From: an uncultured Desulfatiglans sp.
GTDB lineage: Bacteria; Desulfobacterota; DSM-4660; Desulfatiglandales; Desulfatiglandaceae
Reading direction: 5' to 3'
Assembly: GCA_900498135.1 (NCBI GenBank)
Contig: LR026961.1
Span: 3,124,602-3,188,601, forward strand
DNA length: 64,000 bases
Under the pieces are notes generated by a model that was not told the DNA's origin, made no database searches, and saw nothing but the letters and a program-made list of their open reading frames with translations. The translations under genes and the position numbers were made by a program. Each line of letters opens with the position of its first letter. Position 1 is the first letter of the stretch. Positions 1-8,494 of the stretch are shown here, one piece after another.

Positions 1-456
1 TTATCGGCAGACCCTGATGTCCGCCGAGCGCTGCTGGGATACTTGGATGAACGGTTCGGCATCCCGGCGGCGAGGTTCGATGAGTTCCTTCTGCTGGGGA
101 GCCGCAGGAGCTGGTTTCTGCTGAGGAAATCGGGTGCACTGGCAGCGGCGGCGCGTCTGAAGATCGAGCAGGCCGGGTTGAAGGCCTTTCAGCAGGTGGG
201 CGCGTTTGTCAAACCGACGACCCGGTTCATCCAGCTCTTCGGTCACCTGGCCACCCGGGCGAGGGTGGTGGTGGACCGTGAGATGCTGGCGCGACTGACC
301 GCGGGAGAGCGGATCCCGGTGGATTCGGCGGCCGGCCAGGGTTACCTGATCCTCGAGTATGCGGAAGGCGGCATACTGGGGCTGGGGTTTCTGAAGGACG
401 GACTCTTGCGGTCCCAACTGCCCAAAAAGGAGCTGCGCGTAAGGATGTTCGACTGA
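1..456 (+). CDS. C-terminal part of an unidentified protein, possible PUA-like RNA-binding domain
   Basis: The frame is open from the first base of the window, so the N-terminus is missing; about 151 residues are visible. The visible part has an alpha-rich stretch with RSWFLLRK and ends in a beta-rich segment (GYLILEYAEGGILGLGFLKDG followed by SQLPKKELR). That pattern of hydrophobic strands, a GxGFxxDG turn and a basic tail resembles the PUA-like domain found after NOP2/Sun-type RNA methyltransferases, but no methyltransferase motif is present here. The function is therefore inferred only. It ends about 70 bp before a sulfite reductase gene on the same strand. Confidence 0.55.
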   Translation, partial: LSADPDVRRALLGYLDERFGIPAARFDEFLLLGSRRSWFLLRKSGALAAAARLKIEQAGLKAFQQVGAFVKPTTRFIQLFGHLATRARVVVDREMLARLTAGERIPVDSAAGQGYLILEYAEGGILGLGFLKDGLLRSQLPKKELRVRMFD

Positions 457-526
457 GCCGGCCGGCTCGGAAGGAAGAGGACATCCCTTTTCGATGCGTT
501 TCAATGCCACTGACAAGGAGGACAAC

Positions 527-1186
527 ATGCTGAAAGACGGTGAAAAAGGAGCTATTCTTCAACGGGACAAGGAAACCTATGCGATCGCACCCCACCTGCC
601 CTGCGGGGTCGTGTCGCCCGAGACGTTGCGCAAGATTGCCGATACGGCCGAGAAATTCAACTGCGCCGCCCTCAAGGTCACCAGTGCGGCCCGCATTGCC
701 ATGGTGGGGATCAAGGAAGAGGACATCGACCAGGTCTGGGCCGAACTCGGGATGGCGCCCGGCGCTGCGGTAGGCCTTTGTGTGCGGAGCGTCAAGGTCT
801 GCCCCGGGACGGCCTTCTGCAAGCTGGCCCAGCAGGACAGCCTGGGTGTCGGCATGAAGCTCGATGAAATCTACCACGGCATGGAATTCCCGAGCAAAAC
901 GAAGATGGGTGTGAGCGGCTGCAATAACCAATGCGCCGAGAACTGCATCAAGGATGTCAGCCTTGTCGGAAAGAAGAGCGGCTGGACACTGATGGTGGGG
1001 GGCTGCGGGACCGGTAAACCCCGCCTGGCCGATGTCCTCGAGGAGGGCCTCAGCACGGAAGACGCCCTGAAGCGCATCGACAAGGTCTTGACCTACTACA
1101 AGGAAAACGCCAACAAAGGGGAGCGCGTCGGCAAGATGATCGACCGGATCGGGTTCGACGCCTTTCGCAGCGCTGTGATGGGGTAG
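527..1186 (+). CDS. Small assimilatory-type (P590-like) siroheme sulfite/nitrite reductase
   Basis: A 219-residue protein of the nitrite/sulfite reductase half-domain family. It has the siroheme/[4Fe-4S] cysteine set: CPGTAFC (CX5C) near residue 90 and GCNNQCAENC (CX3C) near residue 136. The size matches the small monomeric low-spin sulfite reductases described in Desulfovibrio and methanogens, far shorter than the roughly 550-residue CysI. An upstream ATG at 494 is in frame, but AAGGAGG at 515-521 sits 5 nt before the ATG at 527, so 527 was chosen. Likely cytoplasmic, taking electrons from ferredoxin or a similar small donor. Physiological substrate (sulfite or nitrite) cannot be fixed from sequence; the neighbouring haem proteins make nitrite a fair alternative. 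Confidence 0.85.
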   Translation: MLKDGEKGAILQRDKETYAIAPHLPCGVVSPETLRKIADTAEKFNCAALKVTSAARIAMVGIKEEDIDQVWAELGMAPGAAVGLCVRSVKVCPGTAFCKLAQQDSLGVGMKLDEIYHGMEFPSKTKMGVSGCNNQCAENCIKDVSLVGKKSGWTLMVGGCGTGKPRLADVLEEGLSTEDALKRIDKVLTYYKENANKGERVGKMIDRIGFDAFRSAVMG

Positions 1187-1500
1187 CGATCCTCTGCACG
1201 GGCATCCTTTTGTTCCAGGAATCATCGGGTGTTCGGGGAGCCGTGGTTGCTGTGAGCAGGGGGCTGCGAATTTCGAGGAGCACGGGTGAAAAACGTCAAG
1301 GGTCCTATGGGGGATCGATGGGTGTTTTCACCTGTGTTCCCGGCATGGAGCGAGAAACCCCTTCTCGAGGGGACCGCAGGAGTCCTCTTCCGGTTTTTCA
1401 GCCAGGATGAACGGTTTTCCCGACCCGAAACGATTCTTCCGCGCCCTATGAATTACTCCCCCGGAGAAATGATCCTTCTGTCCACTGTTAGTTGGTCTCC

Positions 1501-1714
1501 ATACGGAAATGATTTTCCGGTAGAACTCAGTTTCCAATCCGGAAATGAGGATTTTTCTTTACACGCTGCGCGTGCTCAGTCCCACCCCTGCGGGGCGGGT
1601 CCCGGTTTGGCCAATATCGAGGAAATCAAGCGTTTGCGCGGAGACGACCTGCAGGTCGCCGCACAGGCAAACGTGCAGATTGACGCCGAGATGGCTCAGA
1701 AGGACCCCTTCCGG
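1501..1714 (+). repeat. Dispersed inverted-repeat element, copy A (near complete)
   Basis: Occupies much of the 653-bp gap between the sulfite reductase and cytochrome genes. It begins with iterated heads (CCGGAGAAATG at 1461, ACGGAAATG at 1503, GTTTCCAATCCGGAAATGAG from 1530) and ends in CCCTTCCGG at 1714. Internal stems: hairpin 1 at 1562-1574 (CACGC-TGC-GCGTG), hairpin 2 at 1581-1599 (CCCACCCC-TGC-GGGGCGGG), the perfect palindrome CGACCTGCAGGTCG at 1645-1658, and flanking arms CGTTTGC 1631-1637 / GCAAACG 1667-1673. No coding signal was found in 1187-1839 apart from short frames that run through the repeat. Confidence 0.85.
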
Positions 1715-1720
1715 TAAGAA

Positions 1721-1761
1721 TCGAAATATCGGTTGACAGAGCGGGACCGATATTCGATAGT
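1721..1761 (+). promoter_or_regulatory. Sigma-70-type promoter with overlapping inverted-repeat operator
   Basis: TTGACA at 1733-1738 and GATAGT at 1756-1761 are separated by 17 bp, a good match to a housekeeping promoter. Two arms flank and overlap it: TCGAAATATCGGT at 1721-1733 and ACCGATATTCGA at 1746-1757, inverted copies with a single-base length difference. The placement over both the -35 and -10 boxes suggests a regulator-binding site controlling the cytochrome operon that starts at 1840. The regulator is unknown. Confidence 0.6.
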
Positions 1762-1839
1762 GGAACACGACCGCTGGTCGCCCCGCCTTCCATGAGAAGA
1801 TCCGTTTTCGGCTTGCCCACCGTGTGAAAGGGGGATGAA

Positions 1840-2400
1840 ATGAGGACACCTTTCTGGAAAAAGATCCTCAAACCGGCCATCTACATCACCGTGGGTATCC
1901 TTGTAGCCTTTCCGCTGTTCAGCATCACCTATTTTACCATGGTCCGCACATCGACACCGCAGTTCTGCGCCACGTGCCACGAGATCCGCTTCGCCTACAA
2001 CACCTGGAAGACCTCCAGCCATGTCAACAACGGTCAGGGGTTCGTGGCCGACTGCATGGATTGCCACCTGCCGGCACCCCACCAGACCTTCGAATTCTTC
2101 TATGCCAAGACAGCGCACGGCATCAAGGACATCGTCGTCCATTTCATCCAGGACGAGTACGACCACGCCCTCAACCGTGAGAAGGCCTACGCGTCCTTCA
2201 AGAACGACCAGTGCCTCAAATGCCACCGTAACATTCTGTATCTTCCCGAGAAGCGCGGGGCCATGCTGGCCCATCGCTCGGTGATCTTTGCGCGGCCGGG
2301 ATATGAAAAGCGATGCGTGGATTGCCACCGCGACCTGGTGCACAATCCGCGCCCGGTCTATGCGTATAAGCAGTTCGAAGAGGGATACAGAGGCCTGTGA
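1840..2400 (+). CDS. NapC/NrfH/NirT-type tetrahaem cytochrome c, quinol dehydrogenase
   Basis: 186 residues with one N-terminal membrane anchor (about residues 12-34) followed by four CXXCH haem sites: CATCH (43-47), CMDCH (72-76), CLKCH and CVDCH. This is the NapC/NrfH architecture: a membrane-bound cytochrome that oxidises menaquinol and passes electrons to a periplasmic partner. The partner is almost certainly the octahaem protein that follows 97 bp downstream. Start chosen at the ATG after GAAAGGGGGATGAA. The pairing of a NapC-type protein with an octahaem HAO-like cytochrome is the arrangement known from epsilonproteobacterial haoCA, where nitrite is reduced. Confidence 0.9.
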   Translation: MRTPFWKKILKPAIYITVGILVAFPLFSITYFTMVRTSTPQFCATCHEIRFAYNTWKTSSHVNNGQGFVADCMDCHLPAPHQTFEFFYAKTAHGIKDIVVHFIQDEYDHALNREKAYASFKNDQCLKCHRNILYLPEKRGAMLAHRSVIFARPGYEKRCVDCHRDLVHNPRPVYAYKQFEEGYRGL

Positions 2401-2497
2401 TGGCCATCCGTTCATCGAGGGTTCGTGCGGAAGCGCGGGTTTTGCGTCGGAAGACCCGGGGCGGCCGCCCCATTCATGCAGGGGAAGGGAGGGTTCG

Positions 2498-3907
2498 ATG
2501 ATGAAGAGATTCCGGTTGGTTGCGATGCTCTTCGGTGCCGCGGTGCTGCTCTTGGTGGCGGCGCCGCGCGCGGGGATCACCCAGGAGGAGGCCGTAAACG
2601 TTCCCAAGGTCAAGGCGTTCAGGATCGAACGGAGCATGTCGAAGGAGGCCGTTGCCTGCATCGAGTGCCACAAGCGGGAGCATCCCGGCATCTTTGCCGA
2701 TTGGGCGGCGAGCCGGCACGCAGCCGCCAACATCACCTGCCTGGATTGCCACCAGGCCGAGTCCTTCGATCCTGATGTGAGCCGGGAGCACGAAAAGCAG
2801 TACCAGCGCTCCGAGCTGCCTTACGGGTCGCCTGAGTACAAGGTCCCTGTCGCCGCAGCCGTGACGCCCAAGGACTGCTCACGCTGCCACCCGGATGAAG
2901 CCAGACAGTACGGCATCAGCAAGCATGCCAACACCATCGAGATCATCTGGAAGATCGACTCCTGGCTCATGAAGGGCATGAACAGCGAATTCGAGCGGCT
3001 GAGCGGATGCTACACCTGCCATGGGACGGTGCTCAAGGTGAAGGAAGGGGATCTCGATCCCGACACCTGGCCGAATGTGGGCGTCGGGCGGATCAACCTG
3101 GACGGGAGCCGCGGCAGCTGCACGAGCTGCCACACGCGCCACCGCTTCTCGGTCATGGAGGCGCGTAAACCCGAGGCCTGCGGGCAGTGCCACCTCGGCC
3201 CGGATCACCCGCAGATCGAGATCTTCATGGAATCGAAACACGGGGACATTTACACCGCCTTCGGCGACACCTACAACTGGACCGCCGCCGCCGGCACCTG
3301 GACGGCCGGGGTGGATTACCGGGCCCCCACCTGCGCAGCCTGCCACATGTCGGGCTCGGGCTCCGTGCTGACCTCCCACGACGTGACCGAGCGGCTGGCG
3401 TGGGAGACCCAGGCGCCCTTGACCGTCCGGCCTCAGGATTTCGCGGCGTTCCCGGCGGCGACCAACTACCAGATCGAACGGGACAAGATGAAGGATGTCT
3501 GCAAGCAGTGCCACGCCCGGAGCTGGGTCGACGGACATTTCTCCAAGTTCGACCGCGTCGTCGAGGAATACAACACGGTCTACTACGAACCTGCCAAGAA
3601 GGTGTTCGACGAGCTGTATGAAAAACAGCTGCTGGACAAGAGCCGCTATTTCGACGAACGGCTCGAGGTGGACTTTTACGAGCTCTGGCACCACGAAGGC
3701 CGGAGGGCCCGTTTCGGAGTTGCCATGATGGCCCCGGACTACGCCTGGTGGCACGGGTTCTACGAGTGCAAGATCCGCTTCAACAACTTTATGGAAGAGG
3801 CGCGCCATTTGATCGAAAACAACCAGAAGGCCTACGTGGCGAAGGATTTCCCGAATGCGACGGGTTCTACGGAGGTGCCGCCCGAGGCTGCCCCGACAGG
3901 CCGTTAG
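2498..3907 (+). CDS. Octahaem cytochrome c of the hydroxylamine oxidoreductase (HAO) family
   Basis: 469 residues with a Sec signal peptide (about 1-28: basic start, hydrophobic core, AAPRAG) and eight CXXCH motifs: CIECH, CLDCH, CSRCH, CYTCH, CTSCH, CGQCH, CAACH, CKQCH. The C-terminal helical region holds the HAO-like segment PDYAWWHGFYECK. Periplasmic. Together with the upstream NapC-type quinol dehydrogenase it probably forms a reductive module (nitrite to hydroxylamine or ammonium) as proposed for epsilonproteobacterial Hao, not an ammonia-oxidiser HAO. Whether the catalytic cross-linking tyrosine of true HAO is present cannot be settled without an alignment. Two tandem ATGs at 2498 and 2501 follow GGGAAGGGAGGG. 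Confidence 0.9.
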   Translation: MMKRFRLVAMLFGAAVLLLVAAPRAGITQEEAVNVPKVKAFRIERSMSKEAVACIECHKREHPGIFADWAASRHAAANITCLDCHQAESFDPDVSREHEKQYQRSELPYGSPEYKVPVAAAVTPKDCSRCHPDEARQYGISKHANTIEIIWKIDSWLMKGMNSEFERLSGCYTCHGTVLKVKEGDLDPDTWPNVGVGRINLDGSRGSCTSCHTRHRFSVMEARKPEACGQCHLGPDHPQIEIFMESKHGDIYTAFGDTYNWTAAAGTWTAGVDYRAPTCAACHMSGSGSVLTSHDVTERLAWETQAPLTVRPQDFAAFPAATNYQIERDKMKDVCKQCHARSWVDGHFSKFDRVVEEYNTVYYEPAKKVFDELYEKQLLDKSRYFDERLEVDFYELWHHEGRRARFGVAMMAPDYAWWHGFYECKIRFNNFMEEARHLIENNQKAYVAKDFPNATGSTEVPPEAAPTGR

Positions 3908-3990
3908 CGTGCATCGGAGACCTCCCACCGACAGGGAAGTGTCTGTGGGAGGATGTTCGGTCCTTCGTCCGAAACCGGATTGAACCGCTC

Positions 3991-4027
3991 AAAGCCCCGC
4001 TCCCTGTTTTCTTGAGAGCGGGGCTTT
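3991..4027 (+). terminator. Intrinsic-terminator-like hairpin after the octahaem cytochrome gene
   Basis: AAAGCCCCGCTC (3991-4002) pairs perfectly over 12 bp with GAGCGGGGCTTT (4016-4027) across a 13-nt loop. The T-tract after it is short (TTT then CGTGTT), so termination may be moderate. Located 84 bp after the stop of the octahaem gene. The rest of 3908-4218 shows no gene. Confidence 0.7.
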
Positions 4028-4218
4028 CGTGTTCAGGGTGGGAAGATTCAGAGGCCGGGGCAGGGCGATGTTGCAGCGCCGCTGGGGAGTGAGGCCGGGA
4101 TGTTCGGTCTATGGACGGGAGGCTCCTTCGCGGATGAGTGTGTGGGGAAATCGTTTCCCGGTTTTGTTCCACGGGGGGGAAACGGGCATGGGGTCATCTT
4201 GCCCCGTCGCGTGCAGGA

Positions 4219-4719
4219 TCAAAGGGTGACCGTTTCCTTGAACCCGAAGGCGATGCTGTTGTCGAGGTAATAGATCAGGTCCGGTTTGAAGGCGTAAAAC
4301 CGGACGCGGAAGCGCTCCGAGAAGGCATCCAGGTCGATGCGTTTGCCGGGAGTGAAAAACTCTCGTGTAAACGCGAATTTGCGCATGTAGGCCTGCAGCC
4401 CTTTGAAGGCCTTGAAACCTGCGCGGATATGGAAGATCCGCCCCGACATCTGAAGTCCGCGGATCCCTTGCCAGGAATCCGATTCGGCAAAAATGGCCGC
4501 CGCCGCCCCTTTGTCGGGCAGGGATTCCTGGATATGCCGCGATTCAGGGCTCGAGAAGAAATAGAAGGATCCCTCGAGACAGGCGTAGTAGACGGGAGCC
4601 GCCCATGGACCGCTGTCTCCGCCGGTGGCCAGGGTCATGGTGCTGCGGCTGCGGATCAGTTCTTCGGCCATCGCGGTGAGCTGTGCAGTGCCCGGAGCCT
4701 TCTGTTTTTCGTTCTTCAT
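4219..4719 (-). CDS. Pyridoxamine-5'-phosphate-oxidase-like FMN-binding protein
   Basis: 166 residues resembling the split-barrel flavin-binding family: TMTLATGGDSGPWAAPVYY near the N-terminus (the usual strand that contacts FMN) and FYFFSSPESRHIQ, typical of the PNPOx-like group acting on unknown substrates. The ATG at 4719 has TTGGAGGCCCAGCG upstream; the frame continues further 5' but lacks a better site. It lies downstream of the MATE gene on the same strand, 194 bp away. True PNPOx (PdxH) activity is unlikely given the length and missing C-terminal motif. Confidence 0.75.
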   Translation of the reverse strand: MKNEKQKAPGTAQLTAMAEELIRSRSTMTLATGGDSGPWAAPVYYACLEGSFYFFSSPESRHIQESLPDKGAAAAIFAESDSWQGIRGLQMSGRIFHIRAGFKAFKGLQAYMRKFAFTREFFTPGKRIDLDAFSERFRVRFYAFKPDLIYYLDNSIAFGFKETVTL

Positions 4720-4913
4720 CGCTGGGCCTCCAACCGTTGAACCGTTTTCGGATAAAAGAGATTGGGTGTCAACCCGGAAATGCAGAATACCCGCTTCAGG
4801 GGGTCTCGATTCTGAGCGGGGCGGTATTTTTTCCAATGCCGCCGCCTGCTCCATTCGGCCTTTTCGGGGCGGTTCCCAATCTCCTCGCGCGCTGCGTGCG
4901 CCCGGTCCCATCG

Positions 4914-6662
4914 CTACGGGGCATTCTGATCGTCCAACCGCCTGCCGCATGATCCCGCGCCCGGTTCAACTCCTGGAGTGCCGAGTCCGTTCGGGCCGGT
5001 GGCGGGGCCTGGGGGATTGAAGCGGCAGGCATCCTGGAGCGCCCCCTGTTGCAGGATGGGGACAGGCTGCCTCCCCGGGCGGAAACCGGTTTTTGGTATC
5101 GGGAACCTTTGCGGGGTGGAGGATTGCTCCAGGACGGGGGATATATCGGAGGTGGCCCAGGTCTTTTCCGATTCGATGACCCGCATCGTCTTCCATTTGC
5201 CCTGCAGGAACCGCAAGAGGAAGACGATGCCGAGCGAGGTCACGTAGAGCGTGGCCAGGATCCAGGCCGCCATGATGCCCCGCCCCAGGACGACGATCGT
5301 CACGTATGCGGGTCCGAGCAGGATGAGACCCGAGAAGGCGGCGATGATCAGCATGACGAAGCGCGTGTCGCCCGCCCCCTTGACGGCGGAGGCGAAGACG
5401 ATGCTGAGCGTGTCGAAGATGGAGTAGAGGGCGACGAAGCGAAGGAGGATCACGGCCAGATGAAAGATGGCTTCGAAGGCCTGCGGGTCGTCCGCCGGTG
5501 CGAAAGGGGCGACGAAGACCTCCGGGATCAGGACATAGGCGGCCGCTATCGAGGCCATGTAGGCGAAGGTGATGTGGAACGCCGACCAGGTCGCCTTTTC
5601 GGCCAGCTCGGGGGCGTTCCTGCCGAGGTGCTGCCCGACCAGGACGGATACCGTGATCCCGCAGCCGATCATAGGCATGAAGGCAAGGGTGTTGATGTTG
5701 AAGGCGATGTTGGTGGCGGCCAGCGGCAGGGTGCCGAGCCTTCCCACGAGGAGGATGAAACCGGTGAAGCCGCTCATATCCAGGAAGAACTGCATCCCGG
5801 AAGGAAAGCCGAATCGCAGCAGCCGCCGCATCAGTGCCCCATCGGGCCGCCAGCCCTTCAGGGTATGGTAGCGGGTGTCGTTCGCCGCGCGCCAGGCGAG
5901 CAGGAGCATGACGACCAGGGAGAAGACGGCGGCCAGGACCGTGGCCAGTGCCGCGCCGCGCATCCCCATTTCGGGCAGGCCGGCCCTGCCGAAGATGAAG
6001 AGATAGTCCAGAATCAGGTTCAAGGCCGTCGAGGCCATGGTCACCCACATGATCGGCCAGGGACGCGCCACCCCGGAAAAAAAACCGGAGAGCGCATGGG
6101 TCGCAATGGCCGGGAACCCGCCGATGGAGAGGATGACGAAGTAATCGACCTCATTTTTCTGCACGGGCGCATCGTGCCCTACCAAGGCGAAGATGGACCC
6201 GGCGAGGGGGATCAGACAGAGCATGCAGAGGCCGCCGAACAGGGAGACATACATCCCCTGCCAGAGGACCGGCCCTATCTCACGGTGCCGGCCCGCGCCG
6301 TGATATTGTGCGACGAATGTGCTCACGTAGCTCACCGTGCCGATGAAGATGCTCAGGAGGGCGAAATTGAGCATGCCGGCCGGCATGGCGGCTGCGATGG
6401 CCTCGGGGGAGTACCAGGACAGAAACATCCGGTCCACGAAGTGCTGGATCGACCAGGCACCCGTACTCAGGATCAAAGGGATCGCGATCTTGAGGACCTC
6501 CCGGTATCCTCCGGGCTCCGACCATCTGGAACAAGAGACATTCACGCTGCTGGGACCTCTGATGGGCTTGCGGGCCGCGGTGCGGCGGACGGCGGTGACC
6601 CGGCCTCTCTCCGAAAAGGGTATTTGCGACCGCTCCCGGCCTCGATCCGCCTCTTCGCGCAT
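4914..6662 (-). CDS. MATE-family multidrug/toxin exporter
   Basis: An integral membrane protein with about twelve hydrophobic segments starting at VLKIAIPLILSTGAW; the typical MATE features are the N-terminal FVDRMFLSWYSPEAIAAA and its inverted second half (SGMQFFLDMSGFTGFILLVG). Likely a Na+ or H+ coupled drug or metabolite exporter in the inner membrane. The start is uncertain: the ATG at 6662 is right next to a 20-bp palindrome, while a GTG at 6545 (after CAGAGGTCCCAGCAGC) begins just before the first membrane segment. The last 90 or so residues are proline/glycine-rich and unlike the family, probably a genomic read-through tail. Confidence 0.85.
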   Translation of the reverse strand: MREEADRGRERSQIPFSERGRVTAVRRTAARKPIRGPSSVNVSCSRWSEPGGYREVLKIAIPLILSTGAWSIQHFVDRMFLSWYSPEAIAAAMPAGMLNFALLSIFIGTVSYVSTFVAQYHGAGRHREIGPVLWQGMYVSLFGGLCMLCLIPLAGSIFALVGHDAPVQKNEVDYFVILSIGGFPAIATHALSGFFSGVARPWPIMWVTMASTALNLILDYLFIFGRAGLPEMGMRGAALATVLAAVFSLVVMLLLAWRAANDTRYHTLKGWRPDGALMRRLLRFGFPSGMQFFLDMSGFTGFILLVGRLGTLPLAATNIAFNINTLAFMPMIGCGITVSVLVGQHLGRNAPELAEKATWSAFHITFAYMASIAAAYVLIPEVFVAPFAPADDPQAFEAIFHLAVILLRFVALYSIFDTLSIVFASAVKGAGDTRFVMLIIAAFSGLILLGPAYVTIVVLGRGIMAAWILATLYVTSLGIVFLLRFLQGKWKTMRVIESEKTWATSDISPVLEQSSTPQRFPIPKTGFRPGRQPVPILQQGALQDACRFNPPGPATGPNGLGTPGVEPGAGSCGRRLDDQNAP

Positions 6663-6663
6663 A

Positions 6664-6683
6664 AGGCGGCCTGCAGGCCGCCT
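6664..6683. repeat. Perfect 20-bp palindrome
   Basis: AGGCGGCCTGCAGGCCGCCT is a perfect palindrome. It resembles hairpin 3 of the dispersed element (GGCGACCTGCAGGTCGCC), with compensated changes, but no other part of the element is present. It sits immediately before the upstream candidate start of the MATE gene. The remaining gap up to 7016 shows no convincing gene. Confidence 0.6.
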
Positions 6684-6925
6684 CAGCGTGGATGCTTGAT
6701 TTCCTCATTTCCGCCGAAAAGGGATCTCAGGAAGGAAACCGGGTCGTGCTGGATATTTGTTTCCGGAGGGCGAAGCCTATCATAAGGGCACCGGCCAGTG
6801 GATGGCAAGCCCGGAAATGGCGTTGACCCGCCCCGGTTCGTCGCACCGCAGCAGTCCGGATCCCGGCTGGACAAGACGGTGCAGCCGCACGCCGGAAGGA
6901 TCCCGCGCCTGCCCATGCTGCGGCG

Positions 6926-6954
6926 TTGACTCGTTGAGGAAAGCCTGTTAAGCT
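6926..6954 (+). promoter_or_regulatory. Candidate sigma-70 promoter for the DUF2889 gene
   Basis: TTGACT at 6926-6931 and TAAGCT at 6949-6954 are 17 bp apart, about 60 bp upstream of the start at 7017. The -35 box is good, the -10 box is weak (conserved first, second and last bases). Confidence 0.4.
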
Positions 6955-7016
6955 GTGCGGCCTGCGGGACATCTCGGTTCCGCATCGAATGAGTCGGGTC
7001 GAACGGAGAGAATGAC

Positions 7017-7589
7017 ATGGGAGGGTTGAAAGACCTCGCTCGGGGGAGTGCCGTTCACCAGCGGCGGCTCGAGTTCAAGAGTTATCCGCTGGGGCAGGGC
7101 CGGGTTCTCGTCGAGGGGTCCCTCCGGGACGACCGGTTTCAGCCGGCTTTTCACTTCGACGGCGTCCAGGCGCCCGAAGGGGTGATCCACTGGATGATCG
7201 TGCGGATGATCGTCGAAGGCCGTCCTTTGACAATCACCGACATCGAGGCCGAGATGCCCGGTGTGCCGCACGAACTCTGCGCGGAGGCGATGGACTCGGT
7301 CGAACGGATGAAGGGAGTGGCCATCTCCGGGGGATACAGCCGGGAGGTCATCCGGTTGATGGGAGGAATAAGGGGGTGCAGCCACCTCACCCATCTCATG
7401 ATCGCCATGGGGCCTGCAGCCCTGCACGGTTACTGGACGGATCAATCGCGTGAGCGGAGACCTCTGCCGAAGTCCCTCGGCGAGATCCCCGCCTTGAGGC
7501 AGCTGCGCAACAGCTGTTTCCTGTGGCGGGAGGACGGGCCGTTCATGGACAAGGTCAGACAGATCGTCGGGAAGATTGGAACGAAATGA
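7017..7589 (+). CDS. DUF2889 family protein
   Basis: 190 residues. The family pattern is visible: an N-terminal RRLEFKSYPLGQGRVLVEGSL strand (basic then VxGxLxDxR), central GVIHWMIVRMIV, and the hallmark GGIRGCSHLTHLMIAMG near residue 115, with Cys and His that could bind a metal. Function is not established for this family. Start ATG preceded by GGAGAG with 6-nt spacing. It is followed by a repeat-containing gap and the RdgC-like pair. Confidence 0.8.
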   Translation: MGGLKDLARGSAVHQRRLEFKSYPLGQGRVLVEGSLRDDRFQPAFHFDGVQAPEGVIHWMIVRMIVEGRPLTITDIEAEMPGVPHELCAEAMDSVERMKGVAISGGYSREVIRLMGGIRGCSHLTHLMIAMGPAALHGYWTDQSRERRPLPKSLGEIPALRQLRNSCFLWREDGPFMDKVRQIVGKIGTK

Positions 7590-7655
7590 TCGCGGCCCGG
7601 CTGACGTCCTGCGCCGGAAAGGCTTGGCGGCAGGATGTCGAAAATCCTTTGTGTG

Positions 7656-7778
7656 CAGGCTGTTGAAAAGCGGCCGGATGCAGGGTTCGCGAAATCCCGT
7701 GCAATGACGCACCTGCCTGCGCGCGGCAGGGGTGCGGGGTGAGCGCAACGCAGCAGACGGGCGTTTTTCAACAGCCTG
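7656..7778. repeat. 123-bp inverted-repeat element ending in CAGGCTGTTGAAAA
   Basis: CAGGCTGTTGAAAA at 7656-7669 is exactly complementary to TTTTCAACAGCCTG at 7765-7778. The interior is GC-rich with a CCTGCCTGCGCGCGGCAGG stem. A second, unrelated repeat type next to the CCGGAAATG family; similar TTGAAAA(A)CGCCC-containing intergenic repeats are, from memory, frequent in deltaproteobacteria. It lies between the DUF2889 and RdgC-like genes. Confidence 0.7.
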
Positions 7779-7809
7779 TTCAACGATGGGGTGATCGGAA
7801 GGAGATCGT

Positions 7810-8445
7810 ATGGGGTTTATACAGGGCTCGGCGAGCTTCACCCGTTATTGGGTGGAGGGTGCGGTTCCCAGGGAGATCATGGAGTCGCTGCCTCAGAGGG
7901 TCGGCCGGTACGCCTTTAGACCGTTTGCGGATGATTCCGACCAGGAGAAGTCGATGGGGTGGGTCAACATCATGGACCTGTTCGACAACGTTATGGGCGG
8001 ACTCGACTATCTGAAGGAACCTTACCTGGCGCTCTCGCTCCGCCTGGACGTCCGCCGGGTGCCGGCCAGTGCCCTGAAGCAGTTCTGTCGGGAGGCGGAG
8101 GAGAAGGTCAAGGCGGCGGAGGAGATCGCCTTCCTGCCCCGTGAGCGCCGGATCGAGATCCGGGAATCGGTGAAGCGAAGCCTCCTGCACCGGTCGATCC
8201 CCAGGGCCAACGTCTACGACATGGTCTGGAGGTTGACGGACGGTATGGTGTTTTTCGGTGCCGTCAACGCGGCCCTCTGTGACGATTTTGCCGCACTTTT
8301 CTACCAGACCTTCGGTTTGACCCTCCAGGCCGTCTATCCGTATGCCCTCGCTGCGAGGATCCTCGAAAGAGAAAAACGCTCGCTGGGAGCCCTCGATGCC
8401 CTGACGCCCTGTCTCTTCACCGGGGGGAGGCAGCCTTCGGATTAG
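7810..8445 (+). CDS. RdgC-like recombination-associated protein, N-terminal-type
   Basis: 211 residues, shorter than the roughly 300 of gammaproteobacterial RdgC. The start MGFIQGSASFTRYWVEGAVP, the LPQRVGRYAFRPF segment, and PRERRIEIRESVKRSLLHR match the RdgC-like pattern. RdgC is a ring-forming DNA-binding protein that limits RecA. A strong GGAAGGAG lies 5 nt before the ATG. The next gene, 49 bp on, may supply the remainder of the protein, as in a split RdgC; the two are on the same strand and likely cotranscribed. Confidence 0.75.
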   Translation: MGFIQGSASFTRYWVEGAVPREIMESLPQRVGRYAFRPFADDSDQEKSMGWVNIMDLFDNVMGGLDYLKEPYLALSLRLDVRRVPASALKQFCREAEEKVKAAEEIAFLPRERRIEIRESVKRSLLHRSIPRANVYDMVWRLTDGMVFFGAVNAALCDDFAALFYQTFGLTLQAVYPYALAARILEREKRSLGALDALTPCLFTGGRQPSD

Positions 8446-8494
8446 AGCACGGCGGGGCACGACCAACATTTCGGGATGGACGCGAGGTGACCGG

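Noticed and set aside
227..1225. Long minus-strand open frame opposite the sulfite reductase
   Set aside because: Composition is that of an antisense shadow in GC-rich coding DNA; no motif, and the plus strand has clear siroheme-cluster motifs.
1286..1717. Open frame across repeat copy A
   Set aside because: It depends on the repeat sequence, has no ribosome site or homologous motif, and similar short frames arise in the other copies.
4140..4175. GGGGAAATCGTTTCCCGGTT as another copy of the dispersed element
   Set aside because: Only a short head-like palindrome; no GTTTCCAATCC or internal hairpins.
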